A DNA stretch of 64,000 nucleotides from assembly GCA_963782985.1 (NCBI GenBank), contig CAWALU010000001.1:1-64000 (forward strand). Reading direction: 5' to 3'. This document shows positions 60,692-64,000 of this stretch, piece by piece (the stretch's first letter is position 1; every line of letters starts with the position of its first letter). A program made the position numbers and the translations under genes. The DNA is from CAVSWT01 sp963782985. Its GTDB lineage: Bacteria > Bacteroidota > Ignavibacteria > Ignavibacteriales > Ignavibacteriaceae. The notes below the pieces were generated by a model that worked only from the letters and a program-made list of their open reading frames with translations, was not told where the DNA came from and did not search any database.

Positions 60692-63658
60692 TTAAAGAAG
60701 TTTTTCTTCGCTTCCACGGACTTTTTTCTTCTGGGGTTTCACTTCAAAAGTTTTTGTTTCTTTTGTTCCGTTTATTTCGATTTCAATTTTATATTCGCCG
60801 GGACGCAAGTAAACTTTTTTAGTATCCGTTTCTTTGAATTTATCTTTTTTATTTTTTTCAAGATTGTCATTTATGAATTCTTTGTAGGAATCAATTTCCT
60901 TTTCAGTAACAGATAAATCATAATCAAGATAATTTAAGCTTTGTTCAGTTGAATCGGAAAGTTCATTTAATAAATCGCCGTCATTATTTTTAATTTTTAT
61001 GTTTGCAATTCCCGGTTTGTTCGAATAATAAACGATTTGCATTTTAGGCTCGCCAGCTTTAGTCCAAGCATAATTTCTAATTCCCCACTTATCGTTATAA
61101 TTAATATTCTCAACATCAAAAACAAAAAGTTTTTTGGATAAAATATTTTCATCTAATTTTTCAAATTGACTAACGTCGGCTAAGTAAATAGATCTGCCGT
61201 GAGTCCCCACAACTAATTTTTTATCACGAGGATGAACAACCAAATCATGAACCGGAACAAAAGGAAGGTTATTAGTCATTCCCATAAAACTTTCACCGCG
61301 GTCAATAGATGCATAAAGTCCATTATCAGTTCCGACATAAATAATATTTTTGTTTACGGGATCTTCTTTTATAACATTCACCGGCTCGGCGGGAAGGTCA
61401 TTTCCAATTTTAACCCAGGTCTCACCAAAGTTAGTTGACTTATAAACATAAGAATTAAAATCATCCCACCTGTATCCGTTTAAAGAAACATATACCGTTG
61501 CGGTATCGTGCAGAGAAGCGCTTACTCTGCTAACCCATAACTTTTTTGGAAGTCCGCTTGAAATATTTTTCCAAGAATTCCCTCCGTCTCTCGTTAAATA
61601 AATTAGACCGTCATCGCTGCCGGTATAAATCAAACCAAACTTAAAAGGCGATTCATCAATTGAAGTTAAAGTTCCAAAAGGTACATCGCCTTTAATTCCT
61701 CCGAGCGTTAAATCTGGAGAAATAATATCATAATCATCGCCATTGTTAAAAGAACGATGCAGTTTGTTAGATCCGATGTAAAAAATATCATGATTAAAAT
61801 TTGAAAGATGAATTGGAGTCTGCCAATTAAAGCGGAATGGTCTTTCGCCAAGTTCATGAATTGGTTTTATTAAATCGTATTTATTTTCTTTTTTATTAAT
61901 TCGGTAGTAGTAGCCAAACTGATAACCGGTGTAAACAGTGTTGTTGTCGGTAGTGTCAACAGCTAATTGCATTCCGTCTCCGCCAAGCAAACTTTTGTAG
62001 GGATATTCGCCGGACATTTGCCACTCGCTGCTATAATTATAATTACTTGGACCCATCCACACGCCGTTGTCCTGAAGTCCGCCATAAACATTAAATGGTT
62101 TTTCCATATCAACCGCTACGCTGTAAAACTGCCCAACAGCTGGAGTGTTAGCCTTCACCCAATTTGCGCCGTCGTCAAAAGAAATATTTAATCCGCCGTC
62201 GTTGCCCAAAATTAAATGACCTTTGCGGTTTGGATTTATCCACAAAGCGTGATTATCTGCGTGAACATTTTCTTGGCTAATTTCTTTAAATGTTTTTCCT
62301 CCATCTTTAGAAAGAAGGGCTGTGAATCCCAATAAATAAATTTTATTATCATCGCTTGGGTCAACTCTAATTTCAGAAAAGTAATAGCCGTAAGTAAAAA
62401 ACATATCATCGATATATTTTTCATTAGCTTTATTCCAGGTCTTCCCGCCATCGGTTGATTTGTAAACTTCAGCGCCGATTATTGGCGTATCAAATAAATT
62501 TTCATTTGCATCTTCAATGTAATCAGCTAAATCAGAGGGCTTAATTTTAGCTTCTTTAACAAGCGCTATAATTTTTTTAGCGGTATATTTTTCGGGAAAA
62601 TCTTTTTCATCCAAATATTTATTTATTAATTCTTCATCCAGCTTAAGAAAATTTTCTTTACTTATTTCTTTAAGAGTTTGTTTTGTAAGAAGCGGTTTTT
62701 CTTTTTCTTCATCTTTACGATGAGATTGATTATCAACCACCGCATAAATTAATTGCGAGTTTTGGTTAGATATGGCAAGTCCAATTCTTCCCACGCCATC
62801 GCCTGCGGGAAAGCCGCTTTCTTTACTGGAAATTAATTCCCATGTTTCGCCGGCGTCTTCCGATTTATAAATTCCTGATGAACTTCCGGATTCAACAAAA
62901 TCCCAGGCGCGCCTTGTGCGATACCAAAAGGACGCATAAAGTATATTTGAATTTTTTGGATCAATAATTAAATCAATTGCGCCTGTGTTCTCATCTACAA
63001 ATAATTTTTGGTTCCAGGTTTTACCGCCGTCGGTTGTTTTAAAAATTCCTCTTTCATTATTTGGAGAATAAAGATGTCCCAGCGCAGCTATCCAAATCGT
63101 ATTTGGGTCGTCCGGATTAATAATTATTTTACCGATGTGGTGAGTTTCAGCAAGTCCCCTATTCTGCCAGGTTTTTCCTGTGTCAATGCTTTTATAAATC
63201 CCGGTTCCGGCGTAAGAAGAACGACTGGAATTATCTTCGCCGGTTCCCACCCAAATTGTTTCGCCATGTTTCCAATCGACTGCAATATCTCCAATTGTCA
63301 TTGAAGATTCATTATCAAAAAGCGGGTTAAAAGATTGTCCGTTGTTTGTAGTTTTCCACAATCCTCCGGAAGCATAAGCAACATAAAATATGGTTGGATC
63401 GAAAGGGGAGACATCAATATCATCTACTCTGCCGCTCATAATGGTGGGACCGATAGATGTAAACTTTAAATTTTTTAAAAGTGAATTTTCATTCAATTTT
63501 AATTTTTGATTATAAGATTCTAATCTTTCTTCAGAAGGTGTGAAAGGAACGTGATTAACATTTGTAGTATCATTTATGTTTAGCGGTTGATTTTGGCTAA
63601 CCCCCAGGGACGTTAAAATAAAGAATAAAATTAAAACCAATAAAACAATTTTTTTCAT
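60692..63658 (-). CDS. Secreted BNR/VPS10-like beta-propeller protein
   Basis: A 988-residue exported protein with a signal peptide (MKKIVLLVLILFFILTSLGV). Most of it consists of BNR/sortilin-type blades, with many Asp-box-like motifs: GGLWKTTNNGQSF, GIYKSIDTGKTWQNRG, GIFKTTDGGKTWNQKL, GIYKSEDAGETWELIS, VYKSTDGGKTWNKA, and more to YASIDRGESFMG. One or two large propellers are expected. A charged helical insert lies about residues 310-385. The C-terminal 130 residues form another beta domain with no T9SS sorting motif. It may be a surface hydrolase or binding protein. Its start overlaps the cyclodeaminase stop (TAATG), so it is translated with it. Confidence 0.85.
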   Translation of the reverse strand: MKKIVLLVLILFFILTSLGVSQNQPLNINDTTNVNHVPFTPSEERLESYNQKLKLNENSLLKNLKFTSIGPTIMSGRVDDIDVSPFDPTIFYVAYASGGLWKTTNNGQSFNPLFDNESSMTIGDIAVDWKHGETIWVGTGEDNSSRSSYAGTGIYKSIDTGKTWQNRGLAETHHIGKIIINPDDPNTIWIAALGHLYSPNNERGIFKTTDGGKTWNQKLFVDENTGAIDLIIDPKNSNILYASFWYRTRRAWDFVESGSSSGIYKSEDAGETWELISSKESGFPAGDGVGRIGLAISNQNSQLIYAVVDNQSHRKDEEKEKPLLTKQTLKEISKENFLKLDEELINKYLDEKDFPEKYTAKKIIALVKEAKIKPSDLADYIEDANENLFDTPIIGAEVYKSTDGGKTWNKANEKYIDDMFFTYGYYFSEIRVDPSDDNKIYLLGFTALLSKDGGKTFKEISQENVHADNHALWINPNRKGHLILGNDGGLNISFDDGANWVKANTPAVGQFYSVAVDMEKPFNVYGGLQDNGVWMGPSNYNYSSEWQMSGEYPYKSLLGGDGMQLAVDTTDNNTVYTGYQFGYYYRINKKENKYDLIKPIHELGERPFRFNWQTPIHLSNFNHDIFYIGSNKLHRSFNNGDDYDIISPDLTLGGIKGDVPFGTLTSIDESPFKFGLIYTGSDDGLIYLTRDGGNSWKNISSGLPKKLWVSRVSASLHDTATVYVSLNGYRWDDFNSYVYKSTNFGETWVKIGNDLPAEPVNVIKEDPVNKNIIYVGTDNGLYASIDRGESFMGMTNNLPFVPVHDLVVHPRDKKLVVGTHGRSIYLADVSQFEKLDENILSKKLFVFDVENINYNDKWGIRNYAWTKAGEPKMQIVYYSNKPGIANIKIKNNDGDLLNELSDSTEQSLNYLDYDLSVTEKEIDSYKEFINDNLEKNKKDKFKETDTKKVYLRPGEYKIEIEINGTKETKTFEVKPQKKKVRGSEEKLL

Positions 63659-64000
63659 TACGCTTTTATCCTTTGAATAATTTCATCAATTAATGATTTG
63701 CATTTTTGCATAACTTCAAAATTTATTTTTTCAAACTTAGACAAATATTCTTTTCCTTTTTCTTTATCTGCTAAAGACATGCAATTAATTAATACATTTA
63801 AGAAAGCGCCTTGGGAGGCAGTAGAAGTTAATGATATTGCAACCCCCGCATCCGATAATGAATTTTGATTCCCTTTTTTAGCAGCAATTTCTAGGATGGG
63901 GAGCAATTCAGCGCATTTACTAATTACCTCTGAAGGAACCATAGCTGCATGGTAAGTTGATTTTTCAATCTCCTCTTTTCGAAATGACTTTTGTGCGTCA
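63658..64000 (-). CDS. Cyclodeaminase/cyclohydrolase family protein, partial
   Basis: The 3' part of a gene that continues beyond the window. The visible 113 codons read KEEIEKSTYHAAMVPSEVIS, then LPILEIAAKKGNQNSLSDAG, VAISLTSTASQGAFLNVLIN and a final helix ending IIQRIKA. GNxNSxSDAGVA and GAxLNVxIN are the signature of the FTCD_C family, which includes formiminotetrahydrofolate cyclodeaminase and methenyl-THF cyclohydrolase FchA. It would act in one-carbon folate metabolism. An ATG at 63942 is internal, not the start. The stop overlaps the BNR gene start by one base. Confidence 0.88.
   Translation of the reverse strand, partial: DAQKSFRKEEIEKSTYHAAMVPSEVISKCAELLPILEIAAKKGNQNSLSDAGVAISLTSTASQGAFLNVLINCMSLADKEKGKEYLSKFEKINFEVMQKCKSLIDEIIQRIKA

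Overview
The window reads as a low-GC chromosome segment from an Ignavibacteria-like member of the Bacteroidota/Chlorobiota group. The basis is the C-terminal secretion signature NYPNPFNPST on a large secreted protein (44007-46703), Bacteroidota-type gene families, few strong Shine-Dalgarno sites and AT-rich codon use. This assignment is inferred from gene content only. I saw no rRNA, convincing tRNA or CRISPR array.

Layout. (1) 1-24650 is a surface-polysaccharide locus: GT4, GT2, WecG-type and unassigned glycosyltransferases, a Wzx-type flippase, an FkbM methyltransferase, a broken Wzy-like polymerase, a WcaJ-type initiating sugar transferase, a Wzi-like outer-membrane protein, rfbA and rfbC, a DegT aminotransferase, and fcl plus gmd for GDP-fucose. 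The part from 5829 to about 11000 is heavily decayed. It holds frameshifted genes and a methyltransferase/UDP-galactopyranose mutase scar. A UPF0175/DUF3368 toxin-antitoxin pair lies between two copies of the wecG 3' end. Two intact and one decayed four-helix-bundle (23S IVP-like) genes are scattered between the sugar genes, and the intact ones are bracketed by complementary short repeats. (2) 24796-35317 holds housekeeping and stress genes: pepT, U32/TrhP, acyl-ACP desaturase, NhaD-like antiporter, MarC, quinone oxidoreductase, pentapeptide repeat protein, TfoX, DUF1697 and a beta-CASP RNase. (3) 35610-39246 holds a LysE-like exporter gene and then a tight three-gene operon: a HisC/CobD-like PLP enzyme, a CDP-alcohol phosphatidyltransferase and a LicC-like cytidylyltransferase. 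It looks like a complete lipid-headgroup pathway. (4) 41803-43961 encodes an octaheme HAO-family cytochrome c translationally coupled to a duplicated 4+4 TM protein with four symmetry-related histidines, a candidate quinone-linked redox complex. (5) 44007-64000 holds a T9SS-type secreted protein, cysS, a YgjP-like peptidase, a GlcD-type oxidoreductase, miaA, a cNMP-GAF-kinase with a degenerate H-box, an AlkA-type glycosylase, an ECF sigma/anti-sigma pair, OsmC, FmdB, a rhodanese lipoprotein, ilvD, a large BNR-repeat secreted protein and a partial cyclodeaminase.

Many conserved genes carry single indels, often in short homopolymers: gmd, the NhaD-like gene, the oxidoreductase, the RNase, the DegT gene and the wzi-like gene. 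Some apparent pseudogenes may therefore be assembly errors. Conserved genes in the 24-64 kb half otherwise look intact. The 6-11 kb region has a higher density of lesions plus a recombination scar, so real decay is likely there.
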